Of a stretch of 51,102 nt of DNA, positions 8,908 to 17,999 are shown piece by piece. The notes under the pieces are model-generated. The model saw only the letters and a program-made list of their open reading frames with translations. It was not told the origin of the DNA and did not search any database. The position numbers were made by a program, and so were the translations under genes. The DNA is taken from positions 1 through 51,102 of the forward strand of contig CAVLCC010000008.1 in NCBI GenBank assembly GCA_963661535.1, written 5' to 3'. Position 1 is the first letter of the stretch; each line of letters opens with the position of its first letter. Origin of the DNA: CAVLCC01 sp963661535 (lineage in GTDB: Bacteria; Actinomycetota; Coriobacteriia; Coriobacteriales; CADBOM01).

Positions 8908-9696
8908 ATGTTTTTTGGAAAAAATCAACAGAAGCACGCGCTGGTTTGTCAAAGTTGTGGCACTCCAGCTGATAGCACGAGCCAAAAATTTTGTATGCAT
9001 TGCGGAACACCATTATCTAACAACGGGGTTGGTTCTAATGTACAAAGTATAAATGCTGGCGAGAGTACTAATGTCAATGTGGGAAATATTAAGGTATGTT
9101 CAAAGTGTGGCACTCCAGCAGATGATGATCAAAAATTTTGCATGCGTTGTGGAGCTTCTTTAGCTAGTGTTCAAACGTCAGGCCCTGCTCCTAGTTCAGA
9201 GGTTCCCTCTAACGCAGTGATACCTTCTCACTCAGAGCTTCCCTCTCAAAATGTTATCACACAGGACACGGCAAACAGCTATGACGATGAAAGTTATACA
9301 TCCGTTTTGAACCAAGATCCTCAAACAGGAGACGAATATACAACTGTTTTGAATTATCGAAAGCCCCCTAAAATACAACTAGTTCGAGCAAAAACTGGAG
9401 AGACGTATGAGTTGTCGTTGCCTTCGATAATAGGAAAAGGCTCAGCTGCAGACTGCAAAATTAGTGGCAATAGTGCTATAAGCAGAAAACACATAGAAAT
9501 CAGCAAGTCTGATATTAACGATCAAATATATATGCTCACGGTTTTGGGCTCAACCAATAAGACTGCCATCGATAACGAAACAATCCCAACAGGAAACTCC
9601 AAAGAAATTATAGATGGACAAACAATAACCTTAGCCGATGAGGATTTTGTGTTTAGAGTCACAGATAGTTCATCTTCGCAGTTTAGTGTTTTTTAG
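8908..9696 (+). CDS. Double zinc-ribbon FHA-domain protein with two GarA-like Thr motifs
   Basis: A 262-residue soluble protein. Two zinc ribbons bind metal through C14/C17/C29/C32 and C64/C67/C78/C81 (CxxCGTPA...FCMxCG form). A Ser/Pro-rich linker follows, then two repeats around T131 (ESYTSVLNQ) and T145 (DEYTTVLNY). The C-terminal FHA domain (about 155-250) keeps the phosphothreonine-binding signature: GKG at 176-178, SRKH at 192-195 and GSTNKT from 214. FHA domains bind phospho-Thr peptides, and GarA/OdhI-type proteins have their own N-terminal Thr phosphorylated and bound intramolecularly. This layout matches that arrangement. The start is poorly supported by a ribosome binding site, but the zinc-ribbon cysteines begin at residue 14. 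Confidence 0.88.
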   Translation: MFFGKNQQKHALVCQSCGTPADSTSQKFCMHCGTPLSNNGVGSNVQSINAGESTNVNVGNIKVCSKCGTPADDDQKFCMRCGASLASVQTSGPAPSSEVPSNAVIPSHSELPSQNVITQDTANSYDDESYTSVLNQDPQTGDEYTTVLNYRKPPKIQLVRAKTGETYELSLPSIIGKGSAADCKISGNSAISRKHIEISKSDINDQIYMLTVLGSTNKTAIDNETIPTGNSKEIIDGQTITLADEDFVFRVTDSSSSQFSVF

Positions 9697-9713
9697 ATAG
9701 CGAAAGAACCGAA

Positions 9714-10691
9714 ATGGAAGCAACTCCCTGTGGCGTTTTATACAAGATAGCAAGTGATTTGGCTGGTCTTCGCAAATACGATGGCATAGATTATTGTTTG
9801 CTTGCAAAAGATAATCCCGACTCTAAAGGCAGGACACCCTATGCAAGAGTCTTGCGCACGCCTACATTTAGAACGCGCGAGATTATACAAAAAAATCCAC
9901 ATTCCCTAGATGCTTCGCTTTTTGAATCGCCTTATCGAGCAACTTGTGATTTGCTTGCGTATATTAAGCAGCGCGGACTTGGGGAAGAACATATCGTTAA
10001 ATATCTTGTTTCAACGGGAGTTTTGCAAATGTGTAAATCCTTATCGACATTTGGCTTTGATGCATATATCTTTGAAAATGCCCTAAATGATATTCTCGCC
10101 ACGCGCAATCTTCCCTTTAGGCGCTATGTTTTTCCAATCATGCTTTTGTTTGTTTTAACTGGATTTTATGGTGATCCAAGGTGTGCCTACGCATTGTTTG
10201 TAGAAAAGCTCGAATATCACGACTTGGGTATAGATTTTTGCACAGGCTTGCTTGACGAGGAACCCGAAGAACAAGTTCATTCCAATTTTGCTTTGATTAG
10301 AAAATATGGAGATGCGATTGGAACCAATCACTATTTTTTAAGCAAAGATAGCGATGGGCTCATTATAGGGCGCGCCAGCACATTTGCAAATGCTATCAAC
10401 GAGGTGGGCACTACGGTTTCAAGAAAACACGCGCGCATATTTTGGGACAAAGATAGTTTTTATATTGAGGATCTTGACTCTTTATATGGAACTAAGGTCA
10501 GACATAAAGATCTAGAAATAGAAGTTGTTGCATTGCCCCAAGATCAAAGGGACTATCTAAAAGAAGACAAACCAACCAAGCTTTATGCTGGGGACGAAAT
10601 TTTGCTTGGCACAGATACGGTATTTCTCATGGTGAGTATTTGCTCTTCTAAATTTGCAATTTTACCTAGTGAGGAGCAACTCAATGCTTAG
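9714..10691 (+). CDS. FHA-domain protein with an unrecognised N-terminal domain
   Basis: A 325-residue protein. The C-terminal third (about 205-315) is an FHA domain with the signature IIGRAS, VSRKHARI and SLYGTKV, so the Arg/Ser/His phospho-Thr pocket appears intact. The N-terminal 200 residues are helical, rich in Leu/Phe/Tyr, and match no family I know; one segment (PIMLLFVLTGFYG, about 142-154) is hydrophobic but short. The gene starts 18 bases after the preceding stop, and its stop overlaps the next start by 8 bases, so it belongs to the same operon. Cytosolic adaptor function is inferred from the FHA domain. Confidence 0.82.
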   Translation: MEATPCGVLYKIASDLAGLRKYDGIDYCLLAKDNPDSKGRTPYARVLRTPTFRTREIIQKNPHSLDASLFESPYRATCDLLAYIKQRGLGEEHIVKYLVSTGVLQMCKSLSTFGFDAYIFENALNDILATRNLPFRRYVFPIMLLFVLTGFYGDPRCAYALFVEKLEYHDLGIDFCTGLLDEEPEEQVHSNFALIRKYGDAIGTNHYFLSKDSDGLIIGRASTFANAINEVGTTVSRKHARIFWDKDSFYIEDLDSLYGTKVRHKDLEIEVVALPQDQRDYLKEDKPTKLYAGDEILLGTDTVFLMVSICSSKFAILPSEEQLNA

Positions 10692-11646
10692 TCAATTTTC
10701 TATTCAGGAGATACACACAATAGGCAGTATTTCTTATATTTTAGAAGATGAGAGCTTATTTTATGGAACAAGTTTTAAGGTCTTTACAAGCCAAGATATT
10801 GACTGTTTGTTGCCTTGTGCAAAGTCGCGCTGGAATGGAAAGATAAAGCTTCACTATTTTACGAAGGGCTATAGATCACTAAAAGAGTGTGTTGCCAACT
10901 TTGGGCAAGAGCAGTTTAGAAATGTAATCTTAAATATCATTTATGGTCTTTTGGCTATAGAAGACAACGGTTTTTTGAGCATGAAAAACGTAGTGCTTAC
11001 CCCAAAATCCATTTATGTAGACATAAATTCCATGCATACAAAGTTGGTTTATCTGCCGCTAACTTATCCTATATTGGGAGCAAATACATCTGAGATTTGC
11101 GACAAGGTATGCGCGCTTGTTTTAGAATGTATACAGTCTTGTCCACAGGCTTCTGGTATGTTTAGCGATTTGCAAGCCCATCTTATTGATGGAAAAACAT
11201 GTACGCTTAATGACCTGATAGTAACTCTTAATGGTGGAAGCATTAACTGGGGAGCTGTTCCAATAACCCAAGTTCGCAAGGCAAAACTCTTAGAAAATGC
11301 ATACTCAGGCAGCGCCTCATCAGGTAGTGTGGAGGACGCAAATAACTTTGTATTGCTAGCGCAGGGGAGCTCTCTGCCAAGCATAATTAGCTTGCAAAAA
11401 CCCGAGACAGTCTTGGGCAGAAGCAACTCAAAGGCTGATTGTGTAATTACGTCTAGCTCCGCTATTAGCCGCATGCACTGCAAACTTTCACTAAGAAATG
11501 GCAAGTTGTTTGTAACCGACTTAGGCAGCGCAAATGGAACATTTGTAGATCAAGAGCGCATGGCTTCTAATTCAACAAAAGAACTAATAGAAGGAGCACA
11601 GCTGCGCTTGGCTGATGTTGGATATATTGTTAAAAAGGAGTCATAG
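10684..11646 (+). CDS. FHA-domain protein with a DUF6382-like N-terminus (EssB-like candidate)
   Basis: The ORF can open at TTG 10654, but ATG 10684 has a strong GAGGAG (10671-10676) at 7 bases, giving 320 residues. The C-terminal FHA domain (about 220-318) has LGRSNS, ISRMHCKL and SANGTFVD, a canonical phospho-Thr pocket. The first 200 residues have the feel of the DUF6382 module seen before FHA domains in Firmicute T7SS loci: an ILED..LLP start, a GYRSLKECV segment, IIYGLLAIEDNGFL, then a PKSIYVD...KLVYLPL block. EssB/YukC of canonical systems carries a pseudokinase-like cytosolic domain, and this protein may be the functional counterpart. There is no transmembrane segment, unlike EssB. The family assignment is from memory and moderate. 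Confidence 0.75.
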   Translation: MLSQFSIQEIHTIGSISYILEDESLFYGTSFKVFTSQDIDCLLPCAKSRWNGKIKLHYFTKGYRSLKECVANFGQEQFRNVILNIIYGLLAIEDNGFLSMKNVVLTPKSIYVDINSMHTKLVYLPLTYPILGANTSEICDKVCALVLECIQSCPQASGMFSDLQAHLIDGKTCTLNDLIVTLNGGSINWGAVPITQVRKAKLLENAYSGSASSGSVEDANNFVLLAQGSSLPSIISLQKPETVLGRSNSKADCVITSSSAISRMHCKLSLRNGKLFVTDLGSANGTFVDQERMASNSTKELIEGAQLRLADVGYIVKKES

Positions 11647-11648
11647 AC

Positions 11649-12701
11649 ATGACTAAACCTTTAATTGTTTTGGCCGACCCAGACACCGACTACATTATTC
11701 CCCTAGAATCAAAATTTTTGGAAGAACTTAGGTCTGGCATAGATTTGGAAGTAATTACCAGCAATGAGTATGCTGAGGAATTTTTCTCTACTCCGCACGA
11801 TATAGAGATTTTGTTTGTTGCAGAAAGCTTTTATACAGAAGACTTGCACAAGCAAAATACAAAACATTTGTTTGTTCTCACGGAGAGCCAAAATACAAGT
11901 GGAACAACTAGGCTCGATGCAGATTTTACATTCAAGTACACAAATCTCAACTTTTTGTTTAACAAAGCAATTAGCGCAAGCGATTGCCTAAAGCCGCAGC
12001 TAGCTAGTGCGCAGAGCACTGAGGTCTTTTTATTTTATTCCCCAATAGGTGGAAGCGGTTCAACAACTTGTGCTGCAGCATTTGCTGCCTTTTTGCAAGA
12101 AACATATAAGAGGGTGCTTTTTGTAGAAGCTGAGTATATTTCGAGTTTTGGATATTTGATTAACAACGTGGTGTCTGCTTCATCAGAAATGATAAGCGAG
12201 ATGGGACGTGCGAATGGTTATAAATATGAGCAGATGTCAAGGTTTATAGCCAGCGATTGTTTTGACTACTTGCCCCCTCTTCAGCAAAATCTGCTTTATT
12301 TTGGAATTGACTTTAGTTACTACTCTGAATTTATTAAGTCTGCAAAAGAATCTGGGAAATATGACTATATAGTTGTTAGCACCGATTCGGTATTTAATAC
12401 AGACAAAAATGCTCTATTTGCGCTTGCAGATAAAGTGGTTATAACTGTTAATCAAGATAAATATTCATACTACAAAACTTGCAAATTTATGGATAACTTG
12501 GGTGCAGCTAGCGCAGATAAGTGTTTATTTATCTGCAATAAATTTATCAAAGACGCTCCCAATGCCTTTAAAGACGCAAACTTAAGCACAAAAATTGTGC
12601 TCGACGGATACGTAGAGTTTGAACAAACATGCCAAAATGCAAATATTTTTGATCTTCTAAATTTGCATAGCTTTGGTTATTTAGTTGGTTTTATTTGTTA
12701 A
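11649..12701 (+). CDS. MinD/CpaE-TadZ-like protein with a degenerate P-loop
   Basis: A 350-residue protein. Residues 1-110 look like a receiver-type alpha/beta fold (LIVLADPDTD at the start), as in CpaE/TadZ. Residues 127-340 resemble the MinD/ParA ATPase fold, but the deviant Walker A reads IGGSGSTT (133-140) where active members have KGGVGKTT, so both the signature lysine and the phosphate-binding lysine are gone. The Walker B-like strand YDYIVVSTDS also deviates. It is therefore probably a non-hydrolysing pseudo-ATPase acting as a positioning or scaffold subunit. It sits 2 bases after the FHA gene and 15 before the YukD-like gene. Related MinD-like genes occur in some Clostridial T7SS loci. 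Confidence 0.78.
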   Translation: MTKPLIVLADPDTDYIIPLESKFLEELRSGIDLEVITSNEYAEEFFSTPHDIEILFVAESFYTEDLHKQNTKHLFVLTESQNTSGTTRLDADFTFKYTNLNFLFNKAISASDCLKPQLASAQSTEVFLFYSPIGGSGSTTCAAAFAAFLQETYKRVLFVEAEYISSFGYLINNVVSASSEMISEMGRANGYKYEQMSRFIASDCFDYLPPLQQNLLYFGIDFSYYSEFIKSAKESGKYDYIVVSTDSVFNTDKNALFALADKVVITVNQDKYSYYKTCKFMDNLGAASADKCLFICNKFIKDAPNAFKDANLSTKIVLDGYVEFEQTCQNANIFDLLNLHSFGYLVGFIC

Positions 12702-12716
12702 GGGGGAGAGTTTTAT

Positions 12717-12968
12717 ATGGAGCAGCGGGCCACAATAATAGTTAATTTAGTTAAGAGATCCAAATGTTTTGATTTGGATATCCCCTTAGATATAACTGCA
12801 AAAGAGTTGCTTGAGGGTCTAAACCAAGCATATAACTTGGGAATTGATACAGATGACCCAACTAGTTTGTATGTTAAAGCAGAAAACCCAGTGGTTTTAT
12901 TGCATGGACAAAAGACCCTAGCGCAAAGCGGAATTATGAATGGCTCAATTATCAATATAACTGAATAG
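12717..12968 (+). CDS. YukD/EsaB ubiquitin-like T7SS protein
   Basis: An 83-residue protein with the YukD pattern: a beta-rich start (ATIIVNLVKR), FDLDIPLDITAKELLEGL and a closing hydrophobic strand GSIINITE. YukD/EsaB proteins are small cytosolic ubiquitin-fold components of type VIIb secretion systems, and EsaB influences substrate levels and assembly. The start ATG follows AGGGGGAGAG (12701-12710) closely. It lies 9 bases before the EssC-type gene, the classic yukD-essC neighbourhood, which greatly strengthens the call. Confidence 0.88.
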   Translation: MEQRATIIVNLVKRSKCFDLDIPLDITAKELLEGLNQAYNLGIDTDDPTSLYVKAENPVVLLHGQKTLAQSGIMNGSIINITE

Positions 12969-12977
12969 GAGATAAAA

Positions 12978-15900
12978 ATGAGAAACGACTATATAGTTGT
13001 ATTGAATGGACATAACGTATTTAGAGAGATAGAACTAAGTGCCGACGCCTCCATTGTGCGTGCAGGAACCACAAAGCGCTGCGATTTTAGGTTTAGAAAA
13101 GAGCAGTTTTTTGCGCCTTTTGAGCTGGAGTTTTCTAGGCAAGATAATTCGCAGTGGGTGGTTAAGTGTTCTGAAGAAGTGTATTTTAGCTCGGACGATG
13201 TGCAAAAACTTGCATTTAAGAAGCTAAAACATGGCGATACTTTGGATATTAGATATTTTCATTCAAATGTTTCTTTGTTCCAAATGTCGTTTTCTATAGA
13301 TTTTAATAGAGAGAATAGCTCTTTTAATCGCTATGTAGATTTGTCGCAAACTAATAACTTGTCTATTGGTGGTTTGCCAAATGCAAACTTAATTTTAAAT
13401 GGTCAATATACCGAGGGAGATCTTGTGTGTTTATATAGAGAGGGAACGTCATTTGTTTTAAAAGAAGAAAAAACTCGCTATGGTGTTCGTTTTAATGGTC
13501 TTAAACTAAAAGCTCCTAGACGTTTGCAAGATAAGAGCTTTTTTTCAATCGCCAACTTTTATTTTTATTACACAAACGAAAAGCTATATTTTGCAAAAAC
13601 CGCCGACATTGTTTTTTCGGGCATTAATTGCTATGACGTGAGAAGCGAGTGCAAGGGAAGTGAATATCCTAGGTTTAATAGAAATACTCGCATTTTGTCT
13701 AAAGTAGACACAGATGATATCACTATCTTAGATCCTCCATCAAAGCCTCAAAAACCAAAAGGAAATATTATATTGCAGCTTCTTCCGGCTGTTGCAATGC
13801 TTGTGATTACGGTTGTTTTGCGCAGCACTCTAATGCAGTCTGGAGGTTCGTTTGTTATTCTTAGCGCGGCGATGATTGGCATTGGTATTCTAACCTCGGT
13901 TCTAGGAATTATAAACGACCGCAGAGGTTTTAAAAAAGAGGTTAGAGAGCGCAAAGAGAAGTACTCAAATTATTTAGAGAATAAGAAAACAGAAATTGAA
14001 GAAGAGCGAGCTAAAGAGCTAAGAATACTCAACAATATTTATCCATCTTTAGAAAAAGAAGCTCAGATGGTAGATCAGTTCTCGGGTGATTTGTTTGAAA
14101 GATATTCTAGCGACGAGGATTTTTTGGATGTTCGCTTAGGAATTGGAGCGCGGGAGTCGTCTCGCAAGATTAAGTATAAAGATAAAGAATCTTTAGAAGT
14201 AGATGAACTGGCAGCTCTGCCTCTTAAAGTAAGCGAAAAATATCAATGCATAAGCAACGCTCCTATCGTTGTGCCAGCGCATTTGGCAGGAGCTATTGGA
14301 GTTGTGGGTGCGTATAGCAAAACTCGTGCCATCTTAAAAACAATGGTTATAGATATATGTTTGCGCCAATATCAAAATGATGTAAAAGTGTTTTTTGTGG
14401 TAGAAAATCAAAACTTGCCTGCAATCTATTGGGCAAGAAATATGCCTCATGTTCAAAATGAGGAACTTAATTGCAGAAATATAGTTTGCGATGATGAGAG
14501 CAAAAATATAATTTTTGAGTATCTCTACAAGTTGATTTCTTTTAGGGAAACAAAAGAGGTAAGCAAACTTCCTCATCTAGTTATTTTTGTAATTGATGAG
14601 TGTGGACTAAAAAATCACCCGCTCAGTCAGTTTATAGATCATGCCGCAGACCTAGGGGTTACATTTGTATTCTTTGAGTATTTTAAAGAGCACTTGCCAC
14701 AGGGCTGCAACTGGCTAATTGCACTAGATCGCACAGAAAATGAGGGAGTTTTGGTTGACAGGTCTGGCAAAACAGATGAGGTTAATTTTGTTTATGAAGC
14801 AATAGACGAAAATGATGCGTTGGCAATATCGCAAAGGCTAGCCCCCGTATATTGCGAAGAGGTCACCCTAGAGGGTTCACTCACAAAGAGCCTCACTATG
14901 TTTGAAATGCTCGACATTATTGCCGCAGACGATTTGGATTTGTCTAAGCGATGGGCGGAGTCGGCAATACATAAATCTATGGCTGCTCCTATTGGTGTTA
15001 CAAAAAGCAAGACCATAAATCTAGACCTAAGCGACAAAGCTCACGGACCACACGGACTAGTTGCAGGAACAACTGGTTCTGGAAAATCCGAAATACTACA
15101 AACATATATCTTGTCTATGGCAACTCTTTATCATCCATACGAGGTCGGTTTTGTGATCATCGACTTCAAGGGTGGAGGCATGGTCAATCAATTTAGAAAT
15201 CTTCCTCATCTTGTGGGCGCCATAACAAATATCGATGGACGAGAGATAGACAGGTCTCTAAAATCCATCAAAGCAGAACTCCAAAAGAGGCAAAAGTATT
15301 TTGCTGCTGCCGACGTAAACCACATAAACAACTATATACTCAAATATAAGGCGGGTGAGGTTAGCGAGCCTCTTCCTCATTTAATTATAATTGTTGACGA
15401 GTTTGCCGAGCTAAAGGCTGAACAGCCAGAATTTATGAAGGAGCTAATTAGTGCATCGCGCATTGGTAGAAGTTTGGGTGTGCATCTGATTTTGGCAACT
15501 CAAAAACCTGCGGGACAGGTAAGTGAGCAAATTTGGAGTAATTCTCGCTTTAAGCTTTGCTTAAAAGTTCAGTCTAAAGAAGACTCAAACGAGGTCATTA
15601 AATCACCTTTAGCCTCAGAGATTAAAGAGCCTGGTCGTGCGTATTTTCAAGTTGGCAACAATGAGATATTTGAGCTTTTGCAATCTGGCTTTAGTGGAGC
15701 TCCAGAACGCGCAGATAACGACGATACCAAGGAGTTTGTTATCTATCAAGTGGAGCCATCTGGAAAGCGTATTCCTGTATATGCTCGCACTAAAAATCGC
15801 AAAGAAGATGAGCTTCAAGAAACGCAGCTTGATGCAATAGTAGAACATGTTTCATCTTATTGTTTGATGGAACACATACAACCTCTTGCAAGCATTTGCT

Positions 15901-17513
15901 TGCCTCCGTTGCCTAGTGTTGTTGAGTTTCCAGATCAGTTCTTCGAACTTTATAAAAATGGCGAACTTGGATACCCACTTGGCATATATGATGACCCTGA
16001 TAATCAATACCAGGGACCTGCATATTTTGATTTGGCTAATACAAATATGTTTATTGTTGGTTCTGGTCAGCAAGGAAAGACTAACTTTTTGCAGACTATC
16101 ATCAAGGGCATTGCGTCAACTTCTACGCCATTGCAGTCTGCAATTTATATACTCGACTTTGGCTCTATGATTCTCAAAAATTTTGAAGAACTCAACCATG
16201 TTGGAGGGGTTGTAATTCCATCAGAAGACGAGAAGCTAAAGAATTTGTTCTCGCTTCTTTCAAAAGAAATTGTTATAAGGCGCAAAAAACAGCTAGCCGT
16301 TGGCGTAAGTTCTTTTGCCTCGTATCTAGAGGCTGGGCACACAGATCTTCCTCATATATTTTTGATACTAGATAACTTTGCAGTATTTAAGGAGTTGTAT
16401 GCCGAGCGATATGAGGATCAGCTCTTAACTTTGTGTAGGGAGGGCATAACTTATGGAATTTCGGTTATTATAGCCAACTCGGCTACATCTGGATTTGGTT
16501 ATAAGTACATTTCTAACTTCTCAACTCATGTTGCTTTTGTGTGCAATGATTCTTCAGAATACATGGCGGTTTTTGACCGCTGCCGCATGGAACCAAAACA
16601 AACCGCAGGACGTGCGCTTTTCTCCAAGGATAAAAATATATACGAGTTCCAAAGTTATTTGAGCTTTAATGGCGAAAAAGAAATAGAGCGCGTTGAAAAC
16701 ATGAAGAAGTTTGTTGCAGCACAAAGTTCTATTCATGGAGATGTGAGAGCCAGACGTATTCCAAGTGTTCCAAACGATTTGACTCTAGATTACCTTGAGA
16801 AAAACTATGAATGTGAGAATAACGAGATGGTTTTTGCAATGAGCTATTCTAAAGTTGCCCCTCTAAAGATAGATCTAAACTCGCAGTTTAGTCTCGGTTT
16901 AGTTGGCAATAATCATAGCTCAAAGGTCCTGTTTATAAATACTCTACTTGCAGAAATTGAGCAAAAAATATTTGACCGCAGTGTAGAAGTTAGAATTTTA
17001 GATGATTTAAATAGAGAGCTTTCTTCGTATTCTAATAAACCATATGTTTGTGAGTATAGCAGCGATTTTGGTGATATAGAACCGATGATGTCGTTTATAT
17101 GTGAGCAGGCAATGTTTAGACATGATTTGGTTAAGGTGCAAGGCTTTGAAGCTCTAGAAGATCTGCCCTATCTAATAACTATTGTTAATTCTTTGGAGGC
17201 TATAGAACATTTTTCGGAGATTTCTGATCAAGTAGAAATGTTTAAAAAGACTTCTAAACAATGTGCAGCTATGCGAATTTTGGTTGTGTTTAGTGGATTT
17301 GGTGATGCGACTGTGGGATATTCGTCTGCTGCCATGTTAAAAGATTTAAAAGAAAACAGGCGTGCCTTTGTATTTAGCACCTTAGATGAACATAAATTCT
17401 TTGATGTTACAGCAGCTCAAGTGAGAACTTTTAAAGGTCCACTCGAAGAGACCCAGGGATTTTATGTATCTGGAAACGAGATAGATAAAGTAAAAATTGC
17501 CATTGCGCAATAG
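12978..17513 (+). CDS. essC: EssC/EccC-type FtsK/SpoIIIE ATPase of type VII secretion
   Basis: A 1511-residue membrane motor. The N-terminal 220 residues form tandem FHA-like folds but lack the S-R-H pocket, as in EssC. A linker with DDITIL (T249) precedes two membrane helices (about 264-286 and 290-312). Three ATPase modules follow: D1 with GTTGSGKS (K703), FVIIDFKGGG and Walker B LIIIVDEFAE; D2 with GSGQQGKT (K1034) and Walker B IFLILDNFA; and D3 with GNNHSSKV (K1316), in which the residue after Lys is Val, so it is probably inactive. This FHA-FHA-TM-TM-D1-D2-D3 order is the type VIIb EssC layout rather than the mycobacterial EccC layout. It energises export of WXG100 proteins, and the C-terminal module normally recognises substrates. 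TAGGAGATAAAA precedes ATG 12978. Confidence 0.95.
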   Translation: MRNDYIVVLNGHNVFREIELSADASIVRAGTTKRCDFRFRKEQFFAPFELEFSRQDNSQWVVKCSEEVYFSSDDVQKLAFKKLKHGDTLDIRYFHSNVSLFQMSFSIDFNRENSSFNRYVDLSQTNNLSIGGLPNANLILNGQYTEGDLVCLYREGTSFVLKEEKTRYGVRFNGLKLKAPRRLQDKSFFSIANFYFYYTNEKLYFAKTADIVFSGINCYDVRSECKGSEYPRFNRNTRILSKVDTDDITILDPPSKPQKPKGNIILQLLPAVAMLVITVVLRSTLMQSGGSFVILSAAMIGIGILTSVLGIINDRRGFKKEVRERKEKYSNYLENKKTEIEEERAKELRILNNIYPSLEKEAQMVDQFSGDLFERYSSDEDFLDVRLGIGARESSRKIKYKDKESLEVDELAALPLKVSEKYQCISNAPIVVPAHLAGAIGVVGAYSKTRAILKTMVIDICLRQYQNDVKVFFVVENQNLPAIYWARNMPHVQNEELNCRNIVCDDESKNIIFEYLYKLISFRETKEVSKLPHLVIFVIDECGLKNHPLSQFIDHAADLGVTFVFFEYFKEHLPQGCNWLIALDRTENEGVLVDRSGKTDEVNFVYEAIDENDALAISQRLAPVYCEEVTLEGSLTKSLTMFEMLDIIAADDLDLSKRWAESAIHKSMAAPIGVTKSKTINLDLSDKAHGPHGLVAGTTGSGKSEILQTYILSMATLYHPYEVGFVIIDFKGGGMVNQFRNLPHLVGAITNIDGREIDRSLKSIKAELQKRQKYFAAADVNHINNYILKYKAGEVSEPLPHLIIIVDEFAELKAEQPEFMKELISASRIGRSLGVHLILATQKPAGQVSEQIWSNSRFKLCLKVQSKEDSNEVIKSPLASEIKEPGRAYFQVGNNEIFELLQSGFSGAPERADNDDTKEFVIYQVEPSGKRIPVYARTKNRKEDELQETQLDAIVEHVSSYCLMEHIQPLASICLPPLPSVVEFPDQFFELYKNGELGYPLGIYDDPDNQYQGPAYFDLANTNMFIVGSGQQGKTNFLQTIIKGIASTSTPLQSAIYILDFGSMILKNFEELNHVGGVVIPSEDEKLKNLFSLLSKEIVIRRKKQLAVGVSSFASYLEAGHTDLPHIFLILDNFAVFKELYAERYEDQLLTLCREGITYGISVIIANSATSGFGYKYISNFSTHVAFVCNDSSEYMAVFDRCRMEPKQTAGRALFSKDKNIYEFQSYLSFNGEKEIERVENMKKFVAAQSSIHGDVRARRIPSVPNDLTLDYLEKNYECENNEMVFAMSYSKVAPLKIDLNSQFSLGLVGNNHSSKVLFINTLLAEIEQKIFDRSVEVRILDDLNRELSSYSNKPYVCEYSSDFGDIEPMMSFICEQAMFRHDLVKVQGFEALEDLPYLITIVNSLEAIEHFSEISDQVEMFKKTSKQCAAMRILVVFSGFGDATVGYSSAAMLKDLKENRRAFVFSTLDEHKFFDVTAAQVRTFKGPLEETQGFYVSGNEIDKVKIAIAQ

Positions 17514-17580
17514 ATTTGTGCTCATACATGAAAAAATTTATTGCATATTTGAGATGTTTATTTAACTGATGGAGATAAGC

Positions 17581-17937
17581 ATGAGTGCAGATTATTATGG
17601 AAGTATCCAAAGCTTAAAGACAGAAAAATTTGGTCAGGCCGAAGTTGACGCAAGAAATCTGGCCGAGCAAATAGGCAATTTAAAGAGTGAACTAGATAAT
17701 TGCAAAAACGCACTTTTGGCAAACTGGGTGGGAAGTGGAAGATCTTCGTTTAAATCTACCTACGATGTTATTGCACGCAATATTAATGATATTTCTGAAG
17801 AAGTTTGGGACTTGTTTGATTCGTTATGTAATGCAGAAGAGGCTTACATAGAGGCTGATCAGGGCATCGCGACTGCAATTACGCAATCTTTGGAGGGCGA
17901 TGGCGGCAGCAGCGACGGAGGCGGTGGTGCTAGGTAG
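17581..17937 (+). CDS. WXG100 (ESAT-6-like) secreted protein
   Basis: An upstream ATG at 17569 is in frame, but GGAG (17571-17574) sits 6 bases before ATG 17581, so I take 118 residues from there. Two amphipathic helices are separated by W49-V50-G51 (NWVGSG), the WXG turn. Y89-I-E-A-D93 matches the YxxxD/E export motif at the end of helix 2. A Gly/Ser-rich tail of about 15 residues (SLEGDGGSSDGGGG) is added. WXG100 proteins are exported as dimers and are needed for the function of the EssC motor encoded just upstream (67 bases). Confidence 0.92.
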   Translation: MSADYYGSIQSLKTEKFGQAEVDARNLAEQIGNLKSELDNCKNALLANWVGSGRSSFKSTYDVIARNINDISEEVWDLFDSLCNAEEAYIEADQGIATAITQSLEGDGGSSDGGGGAR

Positions 17938-17999
17938 CAGCAATGGCGGTAGGCAGTAGTAGTCCTAATGATAGCAGCTAATAGTCAGGGGATTTTTTT

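Noticed and set aside
11064..11504. 146-codon minus-strand ORF inside the FHA gene
   Set aside because: Shadow frame with no start signal and no recognisable domain.
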